A stretch of DNA of 6,321 nt, from contig DOFA01000145.1 of the NCBI GenBank assembly GCA_003532195.1, positions 3,693 to 10,013 of the forward strand, given 5' to 3'. Each line of letters opens with the position of its first letter. Within the stretch, counting starts at the first letter, position 1. Shown in pieces: positions 4,610 to 6,321 of this stretch. The notes under the pieces are model-generated. The model made no database searches. It worked only from the letters and a program-made list of their open reading frames with translations, and was not told the DNA's origin. This stretch comes from Clostridiales bacterium (GTDB lineage: Bacteria; Bacillota; Clostridia; Saccharofermentanales; UBA5734). The position numbers and the translations under genes were made by a program.

Positions 4610-6321
4610 TTACTCGCAAATCGGACACACCCGCAAGTTACTGAGATAGATTCGCAGTTCGCGGTCGCTCTCACTAGGATGACGCGTATTCCAGGATATG
4701 CTGATCCATGCAATCAGCGGCAGCAAATCCGAGGATTCGCAGATCGGGCCGACCTGAAACTGGAAAGGCTGCCAACCGGATGTCATGGTAAATTTGGTTG
4801 ACGATTTTCCATACTCGATATTAGCCCCCCGCACACCATAATGAAAGCTGATGTAGCAGGGCTGCTGACGGTCGTACTGGGCATGCGGCGTATCAGGCAG
4901 ATCGTCCACGCGGCACTGGCCGGATATCCTATAGCGGCAGTTCGCGTCAAGGGGAAAAGTAAGGCTGGTGATGTCTTTGACCCGATTCATGTCAAGACTG
5001 ATTGCATTCCCGGCCGGATCGCCCTCAGAAAGTGAAACACCTTGACCGGTCTTGCACCAGAACCCGGTTGGATTCCGACTGCGAATCAACCAGAAAGCCG
5101 GGTAACCCAAGATCGTCCCCTGACTGAAATCCCCGTTGGGCAGGAGATTGCCATGCGTTTGCCGATACTGCTCGTTAAACCAGGCGAAAGCCTGGTCAAG
5201 CGGCAGGCTGCCGCCGGGCAGCAGCCAATGGCCGATAGTCTGCCAGACGCGCAGAATTCCGGGATTCTGCGGACCATCCTGAGGATTGATGCGAATGGCA
5301 TCGTGGGCCAGACAGGGGATAGCTGAGCAGAGAACGCTGCCTTTGCCGATTCGTCCGGCCAGGATGACCGGCTGCCGGGAAGGACCGGAAGGTGCATCGA
5401 CAATGACCGACTCAACCCAGCCCGGTAAAGCTCGCGAGTCGTAAGCATATTCGGATGTTATCGGGAACAGCGGCCCGCAGATTTCACCCGGCGCTGCCGT
5501 AACGAGCGAAAGACCGAAAAGGGAGGCCAGAACCCGGTCGTCAGGATTCGTGCCGGCTTCCGTCAGCACAGTGCCGCCGCGGCGGATATATAAAAGGAGC
5601 TGATTGCTGTTCTGCGCGAGCCACTCTTGCAGCCAGGCCTCCTGGCAGCAGTGATGGGCGAAGATCAGGATGCCAGCGGTACGATCGGCCTGTATCAGAT
5701 CGTCCAGCGCGCCGGCGGTTGTAATCAACGATGTACGGCAGCCAAGCAGGCCGAAAAGATGATGATATTGCCAGACCAGACCTTTATAGGTGTCGGGATA
5801 GTAGTCAGCCTGATGCGGCAGGGGATACCGGGATTTATCCGTGGACTCCGGAATGACGACGAAAACCTGCGGCGTCTGATCAGGCAATTCCGGGGCGATC
5901 CATTGCGGCGTAAAGCTGCCGGGCTCAGATTTCGCTCCAACCAGGATTCCGGACCAAAGCTGACTTGCCGCCGGAATCAGGTATTCCGAGACGGATTCTG
6001 AGTCGCCCGGCAGAGGCGCGCCGCAACTGGTCAGGCATTCCGGCAGATTTCGGTTCAGGAAACCATCCGTCCCGGTTCCGGCCAGGAAAGCCGCATCGTT
6101 TACAAAACGCTCGCGCACGGCAGCGGCTCCGAATTTCCTGTATGTCGCAATATAGGGCTGGTCTGTGTAGAAATAGGCGATGAATTTCTTTCCGAACCGA
6201 TGGCACAAGGTTGCAAGCACTTCGGCCTTGCGCCGCCCTTCGTGTGTCAGCCAGACTTCATAATCATCGCCATAGCCGATTCCCAACACCAACTCATCGA
6301 TCAGGTTTTTGCGAAGCAATT
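4610..6321 (-). CDS. Large multidomain glycoside-hydrolase-like protein, C-terminal 570 or so residues (start beyond the right edge)
   Basis: An open frame with no true start in the window: the TTG at 6319 is almost certainly an internal Leu. Counting residues from there, 1-95 look like the last strands of a TIM barrel (VLGIGYGDDYEVWL, KKFIAYFY, GTDGFLNRNLPE). Residues about 150-275 resemble a GATase-like / beta-galactosidase trimerisation-like domain (QVFVVIPES, AGILIFAHHC, YIRRGGTVLTEAG), followed by RIGKGSVLCSAIP (323-335), typical of such domains. Residues about 390-569 start NLLPNGDFSQG...PAFW and look like a CBM4/9-type carbohydrate-binding beta-sandwich ending IYLSNLRV. This domain order fits GH42-like or uncharacterised glycosidases acting on poly- or oligosaccharides. 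Catalytic acids and any signal peptide lie outside, so activity and location are unknown. The stop is TAA at 4612-4610, with a terminator-like hairpin beyond. Confidence 0.7.
   Translation of the reverse strand, partial: LLRKNLIDELVLGIGYGDDYEVWLTHEGRRKAEVLATLCHRFGKKFIAYFYTDQPYIATYRKFGAAAVRERFVNDAAFLAGTGTDGFLNRNLPECLTSCGAPLPGDSESVSEYLIPAASQLWSGILVGAKSEPGSFTPQWIAPELPDQTPQVFVVIPESTDKSRYPLPHQADYYPDTYKGLVWQYHHLFGLLGCRTSLITTAGALDDLIQADRTAGILIFAHHCCQEAWLQEWLAQNSNQLLLYIRRGGTVLTEAGTNPDDRVLASLFGLSLVTAAPGEICGPLFPITSEYAYDSRALPGWVESVIVDAPSGPSRQPVILAGRIGKGSVLCSAIPCLAHDAIRINPQDGPQNPGILRVWQTIGHWLLPGGSLPLDQAFAWFNEQYRQTHGNLLPNGDFSQGTILGYPAFWLIRSRNPTGFWCKTGQGVSLSEGDPAGNAISLDMNRVKDITSLTFPLDANCRYRISGQCRVDDLPDTPHAQYDRQQPCYISFHYGVRGANIEYGKSSTKFTMTSGWQPFQFQVGPICESSDLLPLIAWISISWNTRHPSESDRELRIYLSNLRVCPICE

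Noticed and set aside
5627..6001. 124-codon plus-strand ORF inside the glycoside-hydrolase-like gene
   Set aside because: Antisense shadow; the minus-strand frame carries clear domain signatures over the same bases.
1..6321. CRISPR array, tRNA/rRNA genes, insertion sequence
   Set aside because: No regularly spaced repeats, cloverleaf-like segments, transposase or terminal inverted repeats with target duplications were seen; the inverted repeats present are isolated and intergenic.

Overview
The window reads as a bacterial catabolic accessory region, moderately GC-rich, with strong Shine-Dalgarno sites (AGGAGG, GGGAG, AAAGGA) and consensus sigma-70/sigma-A type promoters. The family mix is creatininase, a DUF4432 mutarotase-like protein, an acetamidase/formamidase, a UroD/MtaA-like protein and a large glycoside-hydrolase-like protein. 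That mix suits a heterotrophic anaerobe (clostridial or Negativicutes-like Firmicutes, or a Lentisphaerae/Kiritimatiellae-type degrader). No marker fixes the taxon, so this is inference only.

Layout. (1) Bases 1-111 (-): the first 37 codons of a creatininase-family amidohydrolase. (2) Bases 112-414: a divergent control region with two back-to-back promoters, each with a perfect TTGACA -35 box, and two exact copies in inverted orientation of a 16-bp operator-like site, one downstream of each promoter. (3) Bases 415-1509 (+): a complete DUF4432 (galactose-mutarotase-like) gene. (4) Bases 1491-2414 (-): a complete acetamidase/formamidase gene, convergent with and overlapping the previous gene by 19 bp; a 13-bp tandem duplication at the junction has altered its C-terminus. 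(5) Bases 2415-2983: an AT-richer intergenic stretch with a perfect 18-bp inverted repeat and a doubtful 62-codon ORF. (6) Bases 2984-4258 (-): a complete UroD/MtaA-like gene, less GC-rich than its neighbours. (7) Bases 4259-4609: a gene-poor spacer with a perfect 15-bp hairpin, probably the terminator of the next gene. (8) Bases 4610-6321 (-): the C-terminal part of a large multidomain protein (end of a TIM-barrel-like region, a GATase-like/beta-galactosidase trimerisation-like domain and a carbohydrate-binding-like domain), running off the right edge.

How they may work together. The creatininase and DUF4432 genes share one divergent, apparently repressed control region, and an amidase of a second family follows. 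C-N bond hydrolases next to a sugar-anomer-type enzyme suggest catabolism of an amide- or amine-bearing sugar derivative, but no substrate can be read from the sequence. The glycoside-hydrolase-like protein fits carbohydrate use. The UroD-like gene stands alone and may be an independent module. The TGGTAA/TTACCA half-site in both the 112-414 and 2415-2540 intergenic regions hints at shared regulation.
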